Shown here: positions 16,901-24,976 of the stretch, piece after piece
How the letters are laid out: each line of letters starts with the position of its first letter
How positions within the stretch are numbered: position 1 is the stretch's first letter
Source: Vibrio hepatarius
GTDB lineage: Bacteria > Pseudomonadota > Gammaproteobacteria > Enterobacterales > Vibrionaceae
Direction of reading: 5' to 3'
Length of the DNA: 64,000 bases
Assembly: GCF_001274785.1 (NCBI RefSeq)
Contig: NZ_LHPI01000013.1
Coordinates: 120,597 to 184,596, forward strand
Position numbers and translations under genes: made by a program
The notes under the pieces: model-generated
Database searches by the model: none
What the model saw: the letters and a program-made list of their open reading frames with translations, nothing else
Told to the model about the DNA's origin: nothing

Positions 16901-18249
16901 AGTGTCAGGATACGAGCAACGCAGTCATAACTAAAACGCGTTCAAACAATACATGTTTAACAGATCAGAACTGTATTGATGGTTCCTGTACAGTAAGGGC
17001 CGATGAAACCAACCAAGACTTTACTAATGCATTAACCACTTACGCGACCATGAATGAGATTGGTTCGACAAAAGAATGTTCGGACCCAAGTGATGTGACA
17101 TCATGTGAAGTGTTTAGCGGTGAAGCACGTTGGTGTGGATGGGATCAGTTAAAAGTGAATGACTGTTGTGAACAGCCAGCTGGAGTCAATACATTGAACG
17201 TTTTCAAGCTTGGTCAGAATATATACACGGTGACCGGATATGCAGCATCTGCAGAAGGTGCGTTCGGTGGAACAGCGATTCAAACTGGTCTTGAAGCTGC
17301 CGGCCAAGCAGTTGAAGGCGCATGGGATACTCTATCAAGTAAGGCAGTAGATGTAGGTAAAAGTGTTTGGAATACAGTTTCTAGTAAGTTAACTGGCGCT
17401 GTCGGTAATACTGCTGGAAATACTTCTGCTAACCTGGTCTCAAATAGTGGTAGCGTTATTGGTAACTTTTCTAGTTCGGTAACAACCGCGTTATCAAACT
17501 TTAAAAATACCCTAATGCAGAAAATCTACGACATGCTTCCAGAGACATTGCAGAACGCTATTAACTCTGCAGCCACGTCTATCGGTGGTAGTGGTGCCGC
17601 TGCAACAGGGGCAACAGCAATGAACACAATTGCCACGTCAGTAATGAACGTGATCAGCTTCATTGGTTGGGTATATGCAGTTTATCAATTGGCAAAACTG
17701 GCATACACAATGTTGACGGCGTGTACCGAAGAAGAAGAAGACATGGGAGTTCAATTACTCAGTAAGAAATGTTTTAAAACACACCATGAAGACTGCGACA
17801 AAGTATTCGGTGTTTGTACTAATCGTGCAAAAGATTTCCATTGTTGTTATGAAAGCGTAATTAGTCGAATCATCATGGAACAAGCGATTGTACAGCTTGG
17901 ATGGAGCGCTAAATCGTTTAGAAACGAAATGGGTTGTCGAGGGCTAAAGATCTCCGAGCTCAGCAAAGTGAACTTTTCAAAAATTGACTTTACTGAATGG
18001 GTAGAAATGATGGCCGAGTCAGATGAGTTGCCGATCGATAAATCAATGGAAGATATAACCGGCGGGAACATTTCTAACGGATTTGGCCGATCAGATGCTC
18101 TCGAACGTAACCAAGAACGTTCAGTCGATAATGCCTGGGTTCAACGTCGAGAAGAGATGGAAGAGGCTGATGTAGGAAATAATGTCGATTGTACAACGCG
18201 ACCAAGACCGAAGAGTTGTGAGCAAGGTGCGTTCACTCCGAATCAGTAA
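13924..18249 (+). CDS. traN: TraN, mating-pair stabilisation protein
   Basis: A 1441-residue, cysteine-rich protein. The GTG start gives an N-terminal hydrophobic export signal. The first ~280 residues hold many short Cys-containing modules of the type C-x-x-G-Y/F. A lectin-like beta stretch follows (~residues 690-900), then TraN-type Cys modules. A hydrophobic segment near residues 1225-1265 precedes the family signature C-F/x-K-T...C-C-Y-E-S...Q-L-G-W. TraN is an outer-membrane protein contacting the recipient. It is much longer than F TraN (~600) but like the large forms of IncH/IncA/C plasmids. It likely needs the DsbC-like protein for folding. Confidence 0.9.
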   Translation: MFKKSLSMVLVVTYLTNLMSAAYVGILIGMLTASTPSFAALSLDTPIQMDYSCPSGYTLTGGKCIKKEVRSIRESCASGYSRSGDSCIRNESTSATVICATGFTFDTAQFPNQCSMLAGRDSVEEGSCSDRFEGTTRVGTACYYVEAPEEIKCPADAANATPTTVNMSCSSGAQIIGECNSSGTAYTTPDMRWKLNAPAFMCSRTLYKGVEKACDSGFSMEGDACTRTLSTVPSASCKAGYYQKGNQCFPGEAEETCGAGTTMRYGVCVSPSGELSCPSGQYLEAGSNLCVKNRTDSNPATFDDNDFSYFFNQGSELGRNTASTISMPSISGSGGTSGINVSAEFMDNETKLSNEDLFKAISSGGVDTNNGFSAPDGTYQDEEAQSQFIRGQISSNQEFLDSSGEVEGDSSEEVVDNTNHSALAYGALMDARNQNPARKLSRDSAMFQVSRNTVTDAFTGQGAYFGDCSAESTTYQELDPTKIITNRATCMKPNKNNQSGCIVDRKLLKPTLNIIEGADNASLSMCGEDCVRLTLGKEGDDYLHQTGSCGIYKEKIAISLVKGNAVKKATVLTGSYDDQFRLKADGEMFYNGVHMGFPTEDGFPTTATGCEQNTSRTVPRFDATKAFQDAFADDDRIEFDYQVGVGGDGEAYAVVELIFEDPVRTHWEERFDYFPEGCNERLEEPDSYCTSGPFQCDDEVEWTIIDLGTWGTEDSNGKWETTNDKNTVKQTINGNPTSYLSEYSYELNSFKGYIKVNTDEDDDYIGFVFGVPEKGADLTDPDNSYFVISWKQGNQEGAAKGLVLAKVTGPMGVIPKKHQLSKDDGTYEVLATNLGTGWADNKEYEFQLDIEPEHFTLSINDKVWIDTDGEFHSGRVGFYNSSQSDVSYSQVKQLYPAGLGRDAKYLFAPLWDGAAKFPVCMSAHREDYVCDPLKGKSLSMNGGSFSFSDIIHLDDGCAVYDEDDSCDAVSQECVEGWLDEESGTCYAWNVTYECQDTSNAVITKTRSNNTCLTDQNCIDGSCTVRADETNQDFTNALTTYATMNEIGSTKECSDPSDVTSCEVFSGEARWCGWDQLKVNDCCEQPAGVNTLNVFKLGQNIYTVTGYAASAEGAFGGTAIQTGLEAAGQAVEGAWDTLSSKAVDVGKSVWNTVSSKLTGAVGNTAGNTSANLVSNSGSVIGNFSSSVTTALSNFKNTLMQKIYDMLPETLQNAINSAATSIGGSGAAATGATAMNTIATSVMNVISFIGWVYAVYQLAKLAYTMLTACTEEEEDMGVQLLSKKCFKTHHEDCDKVFGVCTNRAKDFHCCYESVISRIIMEQAIVQLGWSAKSFRNEMGCRGLKISELSKVNFSKIDFTEWVEMMAESDELPIDKSMEDITGGNISNGFGRSDALERNQERSVDNAWVQRREEMEEADVGNNVDCTTRPRPKSCEQGAFTPNQ

Positions 18250-18260
18250 ATAGAAAAACA

Positions 18261-18284
18261 AGGCGGCCCTCGGGTCGCCTTTTT
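18261..18284 (+). terminator. Terminator after traN
   Basis: AGGCGGCCC and GGTCGCCT pair around a short loop and are followed by TTTTT. Confidence 0.85.
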
Positions 18285-18288
18285 AATA

Positions 18289-18442
18289 CGTAACTGAAAG
18301 TAATGTAAGTTAACAACTAAGAGTAATTTGAATGCATAAGTGAAAGTAACCCATGCGCGTAACTGAAAGGAAAATAAATGCGTAAGTGAAAGTAATGCAT
18401 TTGCGTAACTAAGAGTAATTTAAATGCATAACTGGGAGTGAT
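18289..18442 (+). repeat. Seven 23-bp direct repeats (iteron-like array)
   Basis: Seven copies of a CGTAACTGAAAGTAAT-like core begin at 18289, 18312, 18335, 18358, 18381, 18404 and 18427, an exact 23-bp period. The cores alternate between AACTGAAAG, AAGTGAAAG and AACTAAGAG variants and are joined by 7-bp spacers often reading TTTAAATG/C. The array fills the gap between the traN terminator and the fic gene and ends 31 nt before the fic ATG. It may be an operator array for the Fic protein's own N-terminal DNA-binding domain or a replication/partition iteron set. Confidence 0.9.
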
Positions 18443-18473
18443 ATACTTTTAGCACTCACTGATAATTTAAAAG

Positions 18474-20024
18474 ATGGACACAGTTATGGCTAAAACCGGT
18501 AATGAAAAACTTGCAGAGGCGTTAAGAGAGGCGTCTGCAGTTCGAGCGGGGAACATCGTTAATAGTAGTAATCTTAAGCCTACAACGCGAACCTTATTGG
18601 TGTCCGAAGGCTATCTAAAACAAATAGTTCGAGGTTGGTACCTGTTCGATGCAGACATTACAGTAGAGAAAGCTGGTGAGTCAGCTCTCTGGTACCAATC
18701 CATTTGGCAGTTCGTTGGCCAATACCTGCAAGAAGCATACGGTGACGATTACTGGCTAAACCCGGAAGCATCCATCGATATTCATACGGCAAACAACTCT
18801 TTGCCAAAACAGCTAGTTGTATTTACCAGTGAGGGGGCAACAAAAAATATAGTATTGCCAAACGACATGAGTCTTATGGTGATAAAGAAATCTGGTAAGC
18901 CTACTCACATCACTGAATACCAAGGTGTTCAGGTACTTACACTTGAGTTCGCATTGGCCGGGTTAGCTCCCACAATTTACAGGTCTAATCCTTTGGCTGT
19001 GCAAATCGCACTTGGACAATCTGACGTTAATGCAGTTGCAGACAGTTTACTCGTTACTAAGAACGTTCAATCGGCCAATAGATTGATTGGTGCGTATCTC
19101 GAGATTGGTCGTAAAGCTGACTCTCGAAACCTTACAAACATTATTACTGCTGCTGGGCTATCACCAATTAAGGGTGAGAACCCTTTTGAAGTGCCGGTCA
19201 TTAAAATTGGTAATAAACGTCAAGAATCTGCGGCGGCTGTGCGCGTTCGTTTGCTATGGCAAAAGCTGCGTGAAGATGTAGAGCAGGTGTTTACCGATAA
19301 GGCATCTACTGACTTCTTTAAGAGCACTCTTAATGAACTGCTAGATTCAATGGATAAGGTATACGTATCGGATGCTTATCACTCGCTGTCCATCGAAGGA
19401 TATGTTGTTACCGAAGAACTGATTAACCGTGTAGCAAATGGCGAGTGGGATTCAGAACACATAGCCGCAGACAAGCAACAAAGAGATGCACTGGCAGCGC
19501 GAGGTTATTATGAAGCATTCCAAGCATTACGAGGGTTGATTCAAGAGGCGCACGAGGAAGGATCAGAGGACTTGGATCTGGAGTACCTTATCGATGTTAG
19601 CATAACTCAAATCTATACCTCTTTGTTTAAGCCTTGTGTTACGGCTGGCATCATTAATGAGCGTGATCTTGCTGGCTACAGAAAGGGGCCGATCATGATT
19701 CGGACATCACGCCATATGCCACCACAAAGTGAACATCTCATGGACTGTATGGACGCGCTAAAAGAGCTTATTGTGGGTGAGCCTAATTTTGCTGTAAAAG
19801 CTGTTTTAGGACATTTCTTCTTGGGATACGTACACCCATTTCCAGATGGGAATGGACGTACTAGCCGATTTCTAATGAATTTCATGTTTCTTCTTGGTGG
19901 TTATCGTTGGACGGTGGTGCCAGTAACGGAAAGAACTGCATATCTTGACGCATTAGAAAGCGCATCGATCGATTGTGATGTGGTGCCATTTGCTAAATTT
20001 CTACACAATGTGATGCCTGACTGA
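18474..20024 (+). CDS. Fic-domain protein with N-terminal winged-helix and inhibitory helix
   Basis: A 516-residue protein. Residues ~5-60 look like the winged-helix of AbiEi-type antitoxins (T-R-T-L-L-V-S-E-G-Y-L-K-Q-I-V-R-G-W-Y). The Fic core motif H-P-F-P-D-G-N-G-R-T-S-R occupies residues 454-465, intact for AMP transfer. An inhibitory-helix motif S-x3-E-G is at residues 304-309, upstream of the Fic core, which is a class II arrangement. Fic enzymes modify protein Tyr/Thr/Ser with AMP; the target here is unknown. The seven repeats directly upstream suggest autoregulation. A second ATG at 18486 is possible. Confidence 0.85.
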   Translation: MDTVMAKTGNEKLAEALREASAVRAGNIVNSSNLKPTTRTLLVSEGYLKQIVRGWYLFDADITVEKAGESALWYQSIWQFVGQYLQEAYGDDYWLNPEASIDIHTANNSLPKQLVVFTSEGATKNIVLPNDMSLMVIKKSGKPTHITEYQGVQVLTLEFALAGLAPTIYRSNPLAVQIALGQSDVNAVADSLLVTKNVQSANRLIGAYLEIGRKADSRNLTNIITAAGLSPIKGENPFEVPVIKIGNKRQESAAAVRVRLLWQKLREDVEQVFTDKASTDFFKSTLNELLDSMDKVYVSDAYHSLSIEGYVVTEELINRVANGEWDSEHIAADKQQRDALAARGYYEAFQALRGLIQEAHEEGSEDLDLEYLIDVSITQIYTSLFKPCVTAGIINERDLAGYRKGPIMIRTSRHMPPQSEHLMDCMDALKELIVGEPNFAVKAVLGHFFLGYVHPFPDGNGRTSRFLMNFMFLLGGYRWTVVPVTERTAYLDALESASIDCDVVPFAKFLHNVMPD

Positions 20025-20026
20025 TC

Positions 20027-20052
20027 AAAAAAGGCGACCAATGTCGCCTTTT
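20027..20052. terminator. Bidirectional terminator between fic and lipoprotein gene
   Basis: AAAAGGCGAC and GTCGCCTTTT pair around a CAAT loop with A-run on the left and T-run on the right, serving the two convergent genes. Confidence 0.9.
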
Positions 20053-20070
20053 ATCAATGTGTTTAGAGTT

Positions 20071-20931
20071 CTATTTCTGAACTTTCACAAAGAAGTTAGG
20101 AACACCTTTGCGAATTACAAATGGAGTATCTTGGCTTACTAAAGGCTTATCCGATGGAGAAAAACGGTTAAGGTGTTCTGCTTTGTAGCTCATTGCTGGT
20201 ACGTAAGCTGAAACCATGTTTGTTTCGATAAATGGTAGGAATGTAGCCGTGTTCAGTAGTCCATCTGTCAAACGCACAATAATGTATCGATCAGCTTTTA
20301 CGTCAGGGTTAAATGGAATACCTGATTCTTTAGTCGCATAGCGAACTACATCAACTGAATATTTAGGGAATAGGTTGCATTCACCATATTTAGCATCGCC
20401 GTGCATTACAGGCCAGCATGCACCACCTTTAACACGGTATGAGCCATCTTTGTAGCTAACAAACTCTGTTGGGTGTTCCATTTGCTTATTGAAATCAGAA
20501 GCAATGAACGTATCCGCAGCAGGCTTTAAATAGTTAGTCTTTAAGTAATCATCAAGAGCCGCTTTGTTGGTAATATCAATGTTATCGGCAGGGATCCAAG
20601 CAATAATTTGAATAAAATCGGCTTGTACGTTACCACCAGCGTTGATGATCGCAGCCATACCAAGACCGCCCAAGGCGCCTATGCCACCACCAGCAAGAAA
20701 ACCTAATCCAGCACTTGCACCATAGCCTACTTTGTTATCATAAACATCTTTCGCTACTACTGCGTCCTTAATATCAAACGGAACATAATCGTAACCAGAT
20801 TTCAGAGTTTGCATTGCTACTGAGTCTGACGTGTTTAATTGCAAAGGTGTTGGGTCGATAGCTTTGTTACTCGCACAACCAGAAAGAGCCAAAGTTAGTG
20901 CAGCCATTGCAGGTACAAATAGTTTCTTCAT
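20071..20931 (-). CDS. Outer-membrane lipoprotein with glycine-zipper
   Basis: A 286-residue lipoprotein: lysine start, hydrophobic core and lipobox L-S-G-C at about residue 19. Residues ~73-97 form a glycine-rich hydrophobic hairpin (G-x-G-x-x-x-G-G-G-x-G). Two cysteines lie in the middle (C-W-P and E-C-N). It stands alone on the minus strand, divergent from the helicase gene. I do not recognise a functional family; exclusion or envelope protection is a guess. Confidence 0.75.
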   Translation of the reverse strand: MKKLFVPAMAALTLALSGCASNKAIDPTPLQLNTSDSVAMQTLKSGYDYVPFDIKDAVVAKDVYDNKVGYGASAGLGFLAGGGIGALGGLGMAAIINAGGNVQADFIQIIAWIPADNIDITNKAALDDYLKTNYLKPAADTFIASDFNKQMEHPTEFVSYKDGSYRVKGGACWPVMHGDAKYGECNLFPKYSVDVVRYATKESGIPFNPDVKADRYIIVRLTDGLLNTATFLPFIETNMVSAYVPAMSYKAEHLNRFSPSDKPLVSQDTPFVIRKGVPNFFVKVQK

Positions 20932-21223
20932 TGGTAAATCCTTTAACGTGTGTTTTATGTCGTTGATATTTAAATGCTATAGCCTATTGCAGAACGTGCA
21001 ATACTGCTCGGTGAAGAAAATTAAGGGCACTGGAAATATTCAACCGACGAATGATACGTAACTACGGTTGCACATCAACAAGTAATTTCAGTTTTTGGGG
21101 TAAATTTAAATCAATTCTGTACGTTGTTGCCAAACCAGATAAAAACGCTAACCATTGAACTCGTAAGATAATTCAATCTTGTTTATCATAAGCCAAACAT
21201 TTAGAAGTACATGTGAGGTAATA

Positions 21224-23086
21224 GTGTCAGGATTAACAGAAGACCAACAGCTGGTGGCTGATAGTGACGGCCATACTATGTGTTGTGCACTGCCTGGTAG
21301 TGGTAAAAGCCATACAATGGTGGCCTTAGCGGATAATCTGGTAAATAAAGACCCGTCATACAAATTGCTACTCATTACATTCACCAAAGCTGCTGCAGAG
21401 GAACTCAATGAGCGTCTTGCTCAGAAGATTCAAGGTAGTGGTAAATATCGCGCTAAAGCTGCAACGTTTGACTCTGTATTTGGTCAACAGCTAAGAAATG
21501 GTGGCCGAAATACTAAGAGAACCCTAGTGGGTGGTGAGCAATATAACTTCCTTGAAAGGGCAATGCGTCACGCAGGCCTGTCAATGGATATTGAAGAAGC
21601 AATGAATGCCATTGATACCTATGGACGGATGCTTAAGCCTGAACCAATAAGTGGGAAGGGGAGCAATCCGGGATGGTTAATTTATTTAGCATATTCGGAC
21701 CTACTTAAGAAAAACAATTGCCAAGACTTTAACCTGATAGCGCGCTCAGCATACCTGGGTGTGCAAAACGGCACGTTGCCGCCGTGGGATGCAACCCATA
21801 TCCTCGTTGATGAATTTCAGGATACGAGTGACATGCAGTATGCCTGGATACAGATACATGGAGAAATGGGTGCAAAAATAGTGGTGGTAGGCGATGACGA
21901 CCAATCTATCTACTCGTGGCGCGGGGCGGCAGGTTACCAGAATATGGTCAACTTTCAGGGTGACTTTAATGCGGTTGGTTACGTTTTGAAGATGTGCTTT
22001 CGCTGTCGGCCAGAAATACTCGCAGCCGCGAAAAGAGTTATAGAGTACAACGAGGACCGGGTATACAAAGATATGGTGTCCGGCAGGGAAGAGGGCGGCA
22101 TAGTTAAACTCAAAGGATACTTAACAGCTGCGGATGAATTTCAGGGCATGGTACAAGCCATTACATCGGACAATCGCCAATGGGCTGTCCTTGGCCGTAC
22201 TAACCGTATATTGGATGAAGCCGAAGGTTACCTAAAAATGCACGACATTCCATATCGTCGTTTAGGCGGTAAGAAGCTTTGGGATGATAATGTTGCGAAT
22301 ATTGTCCTCAAGTTGCTATGGAGTTTAGTACGTCCGAAAGACACTCGCTTCATTGGTGAGATCCTTGGTTGGTTAGGGGAAGACGAAGAAGCGATTCAAA
22401 TGGTGACTCAAGGGTTAGCTCAAAAACGTACTTCTTTTGGAGACTTTATGCCACCAGCTTGGTTGGATTGGCGCCACAGCTCTGAACAATTGCACCTCCA
22501 TTGGAAAGACTGGGGGAGTGATACAACTACCAAGTCTGATTTGAATGTGCGGGTTAAAGCGATAGTTGATTTCCTTAAGACGCATCGCGGTGGGAAAAGT
22601 CGAGAAGCTAGGCTTATTGAACTGGTTGGAGACATCCTAATCAACCTGAAAGTTGAAGGTGGTTTTGTCGACCGGGTTGAATTGCTTTCAAAGAACTTAG
22701 CACCAAGCCAAAAGGGTGGCGATGAAGACACTGAACGTGGAGTGGTAACACTGTCGAGTCTTCATTCATCGAAAGGGTTGCAGTGGGAGCAGGTTTGGAT
22801 TTGTGGATCAAATCAAGGCGTATGTCCATCTAACAACTCGCTGGAGGAAGAATCAACGGGCGGTGTCCCGGAAGAGCGTAGGCTGTTCTATGTTGGAATG
22901 ACTCGAGCAGTTGACGAACTTTATCTATCTTTTAACAGCGATCCTGATTCATCGGGAACGGCGAAGAAGAAAGAGCCATCTCAATTCTTAGCAGAAGGAT
23001 TCCCCGAAGAATTGGCCTTAGCTGAGGAAAAACTACAGTTATTGGCCAAACAACGAAAAGATGAAGAACAGGAAGAGGCAGCATAA
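21224..23086 (+). CDS. UvrD/PcrA-type superfamily 1 helicase
   Basis: A 620-residue helicase. Motifs in order: Walker A A-L-P-G-S-G-K-S, Ia T-F-T-K-A-A-A, II V-D-E-F-Q-D-T, III G-D-D-D-Q-S-I-Y-S-W-R-G-A, IV-type R-C-R-P-E-I, V S-S-L-H-S-S-K-G-L-Q-W, VI R-L-F-Y-V-G-M-T-R-A. The GTG at 21224 is chosen because it follows GAGGTA and starts just before the Q-motif (L-T-E-D-Q-Q); an upstream TTG at 21179 has no site. It probably unwinds DNA in plasmid replication or repair. It is shorter than UvrD (~720), with a reduced C-terminus. Confidence 0.88.
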   Translation: MSGLTEDQQLVADSDGHTMCCALPGSGKSHTMVALADNLVNKDPSYKLLLITFTKAAAEELNERLAQKIQGSGKYRAKAATFDSVFGQQLRNGGRNTKRTLVGGEQYNFLERAMRHAGLSMDIEEAMNAIDTYGRMLKPEPISGKGSNPGWLIYLAYSDLLKKNNCQDFNLIARSAYLGVQNGTLPPWDATHILVDEFQDTSDMQYAWIQIHGEMGAKIVVVGDDDQSIYSWRGAAGYQNMVNFQGDFNAVGYVLKMCFRCRPEILAAAKRVIEYNEDRVYKDMVSGREEGGIVKLKGYLTAADEFQGMVQAITSDNRQWAVLGRTNRILDEAEGYLKMHDIPYRRLGGKKLWDDNVANIVLKLLWSLVRPKDTRFIGEILGWLGEDEEAIQMVTQGLAQKRTSFGDFMPPAWLDWRHSSEQLHLHWKDWGSDTTTKSDLNVRVKAIVDFLKTHRGGKSREARLIELVGDILINLKVEGGFVDRVELLSKNLAPSQKGGDEDTERGVVTLSSLHSSKGLQWEQVWICGSNQGVCPSNNSLEEESTGGVPEERRLFYVGMTRAVDELYLSFNSDPDSSGTAKKKEPSQFLAEGFPEELALAEEKLQLLAKQRKDEEQEEAA

Positions 23087-23093
23087 AATCCGT

Positions 23094-23131
23094 GGCGATT
23101 AAGTGGGTCTACAAAGTCGTATTTAATCGCC
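23094..23131 (+). repeat. Inverted repeat after helicase gene
   Basis: GGCGATTAA and TTAATCGCC form a perfect 9-bp inverted repeat around a 20-nt loop. No T-run follows. The remaining 23132-23420 stretch has no gene. It contains a CTCTC-TTTT-GAGAG hairpin and a TTGGATTG string that faintly recall the ~390-nt element found three times downstream. Confidence 0.5.
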
Positions 23132-23421
23132 GCTGGTAAGGGTATTTATAGGTGCTTACGCTTTCAACGTGGGTTACTATTACAAGGTAAATTTCTTCTT
23201 TGGCATTAGCCCTTTCCCACAACTTTCCTCTCTTTTGAGAGACTTTGTTGGATTGTTTCAAGAAGAGCTGTGTTTTTTACTCACAACTGAATCCAAAGTA
23301 AGCTCGTTTGATAACTTTCAATCGTGATAAATACATAAATCTTATGTTCGCATAAGTAACTAAATATACTGCCGATTAGCTTGCCAGCTTCTCTGTAGTC
23401 ATTAACAAAATTTGTTCTCAT

Positions 23422-23511
23422 AAGGAGACTATGACTCTCCTTACGGGAAAAACTCATAGTATTCCTTTGTGCAAATTTTATTCATTTAAAATTTTCGGAG
23501 GAAATATTATG
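23422..23511 (+). promoter_or_regulatory. A/B/C leader of 23509 gene
   Basis: A 23422-23441 pairs with B 23445-23467 (AAGGA and ACTATGA blocks). B 23455-23465 also pairs with C 23500-23511, covering half the SD and the ATG, with one bulge. Confidence 0.7.
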
Positions 23512-23850
23512 GCGTTTTTAGGATTGTTCGTTCTTGGTGTTTGTGTAATTGCTTTGCTTTACACCGGTGGTTCTGCTATCGAAAACAAGATTATTGAACA
23601 CAAAAAGAAACTAGAAGAAGAAGCGATTATTGTACCAGAAATTGGTGGCTTCCTAGTTCATACCCACTCTGATGCTGAACGTGTTCACAACTTAGAAAAA
23701 CTAACTGTGAGATTTGGTAAGCATGAGGGTAAGACATGGGCACAAGTTCCAACTGAGTATTTAACTTGGATGGTTCATGAAGATCACAAATACGTGCAAC
23801 TTGCTCGTGTGATTCTTGCCGCTCGTCGTTCTGACTATACGTTCGTCTAA
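23509..23850 (+). CDS. Membrane-anchored DUF3820-like small protein
   Basis: A 113-residue protein: one N-terminal membrane segment (residues 2-20), a short charged linker (K-K-K-L-E-E-E), then V-R-F-G-K-H-E-G-K-T-W-A-Q-V-P-T-E-Y-L-T-W. This F-G-K-x-x-G-x-x-x-x-x-V-P-x-x-Y-L-x-W pattern is that of DUF3820-like domains, also found appended to exonucleases. It is the first gene of the 24-kb leader block. The ATG at 23509 follows GGAGGAA. Confidence 0.7.
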   Translation: MAFLGLFVLGVCVIALLYTGGSAIENKIIEHKKKLEEEAIIVPEIGGFLVHTHSDAERVHNLEKLTVRFGKHEGKTWAQVPTEYLTWMVHEDHKYVQLARVILAARRSDYTFV

Positions 23851-23919
23851 CACCTAGTAGGTAACCACATTGCCTTTTAGGTGACGTGGTTTTGATTTAT
23901 TCAATTAAAGGAAAATACC

Positions 23920-23976
23920 ATGTTACTTTTAGACATTATCGAAGCTATTACTGACGTCATCCTTTTGTTGTCATAG
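23920..23976 (+). CDS. Possible 18-residue hydrophobic peptide
   Basis: ATG at 23920 follows AAAGGA by 6 nt and opens 18 codons rich in Leu/Ile/Asp/Val (M-L-L-L-D-I-I-E...). It could be a leader peptide for the structured RNA that begins 5 nt after its stop. It is too short for composition to prove coding. Confidence 0.35.
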   Translation: MLLLDIIEAITDVILLLS

Positions 23977-23980
23977 TAAA

Positions 23981-24057
23981 GCTCGTACTGTAAGGGTCGT
24001 ACCTTATAGTGTTATGCACATTTTCACTTAGTGATTTTGTCATAACCGTTATGGAGC
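23981..24057 (+). ncRNA. Predicted three-way-junction RNA
   Basis: GCTC/GAGC closes two hairpins: CTGTAAGG/CCTTATAG, and GTTATG...CATAAC containing TCACT/AGTGA. It is followed by the palindrome ATCTAGCTAGAT at 24060. The pairings were found by eye and no family is recognised. Confidence 0.4.
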
Positions 24058-24123
24058 ATATCTAGCTAGATGTAAGTTGAAGTTAACGCCTTTTGGCATT
24101 GGCTTTGGCTTACACTTGCTAGG

Positions 24124-24207
24124 TTTCTCTTTCAGGTCTACCACCTCAAGCGTTTTTACGCGAGAGCGTTTGAGGGTAGATCTGAATACAAAGAGAGGCA
24201 TTCCATG
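24124..24207 (+). promoter_or_regulatory. Variant leader of 24205 gene
   Basis: A strong hairpin 24134-24183 (AGGTCTACC/GGTAGATCT plus CTCAAGCG/CGTTTGAG) brings TCTCTTT (24126-24132) next to AAAGAGA (24190-24196), which includes the Shine-Dalgarno. The SD would be sequestered, as in the main leader family but with a different fold. Confidence 0.5.
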
Positions 24208-24414
24208 ACGACTGAAACCACACCTGAAACTCTAAACAGCACACTCGATACTGAATCAAACGTTTCATTGCATTACCGCGATAACGTAGTGAGCTTCCGA
24301 AAGAAAAGACCATCAACCACTATAAATTCTATGGCTAGAAAAAGTCATTTGCACCGCTGGGCTCGATACACAGAGCAGCCAGTAAAGTGCGCGGTTGTTG
24401 CAATTTCTAGATAG
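24205..24414 (+). CDS. Small basic protein
   Basis: A 69-residue protein, Thr/Glu-rich at the N-terminus and basic afterwards (R-K-K-R-P, R-K-S-H-L-H-R-W). It has an AGAGAGG ribosome-binding site 6 nt before the ATG and a structured leader. No recognised domain; nucleic-acid binding is possible from charge alone. Confidence 0.5.
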   Translation: MTTETTPETLNSTLDTESNVSLHYRDNVVSFRKKRPSTTINSMARKSHLHRWARYTEQPVKCAVVAISR

Positions 24415-24442
24415 GTCGCAGGGTTTCAGTTCGTCCTAGCTC

Positions 24443-24850
24443 GTTATCTTTATAACAAGCCTGGCAAGCTGCTTGGGGGAGGTTACTCTCCCCAGCAGTT
24501 CATTAATAAAACCAATTCAATCAAGCTGTTGGTCACACACCGACAGTTTAGGCGTTAGGCAGCAACTGTAAGACCTGACTAGCCTCCGAATTTATACCTG
24601 CACCTTAGTTGATTCATTTGCCTTTTGGCCTTTCCTCCCCATATTTTGGGATCGGGAATGTTGATGATCTAAGTGCTATCGTGACTTGTCTAATTGGATA
24701 CTTTTCCTAACTGACACTATTACCTGTAATAGCATAAGTCACACCCCAAGTAGCTAATCTCACTACTCTAAAAAGAGATGTTTACTAGTCATTGACCAGC
24801 TATATAAATGGTCTTCAACCTGTCTTCAAGCTAACCACTTGTTGATAGAT
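24443..24850 (+). ncRNA. Structured ~390-nt non-coding element, copy 1 (before ssb)
   Basis: No gene in this stretch. Elements shared in order with copies at 34868 and 39269: a 5' hairpin (GTTAT/ATAAC, 24443-24456), GGCA, a second hairpin (CTGCT/AGCAG plus GGGGAG/CTCCCC, 24469-24498), a GCC-TTTT-GGC hairpin with pyrimidine-rich flank (near 24620-24660), GTAG...CACTACTC (24750-24768), and a 32-nt island (24817-24848) with AACCTGTC, GCTAACCAC and GATAG in fixed register. It probably is a cis-acting RNA upstream of ssb or a processed ncRNA. Confidence 0.6.
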
Positions 24851-24866
24851 TTTACTTCCCGAACGG

Positions 24867-24976
24867 GTGGAGCTTTGTCCTTTACCTTTTTGGGTAAGAT
24901 ACTATATGCTCCGCTTACACGTTCAATAACAAGCGTTTTAGCTTGTTTATAAACAAATCTGTGGAGCAACAAAATG
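24867..24976 (+). promoter_or_regulatory. A/B/C leader of ssb
   Basis: GTGGAGC occurs identically as segment A (24867-24873) and as the Shine-Dalgarno C (24961-24967). B, GCTCCGC (24908-24914), can pair with either. A GTTTTA-capped AACAAGC/GCTTGTT hairpin lies between B and C. Confidence 0.7.

Noticed and set aside
18289..18442. CRISPR array
   Set aside because: The repeats are only ~16 bp with 7-bp spacers of similar sequence and a 23-bp period, there is no cas gene nearby, and repeats diverge from each other.
23981..24057. tRNA-like cloverleaf
   Set aside because: About 77 nt with a multi-branch fold, but only two arms, a 4-bp closing stem, no T-loop GTTCRA motif and no CCA-type acceptor end.
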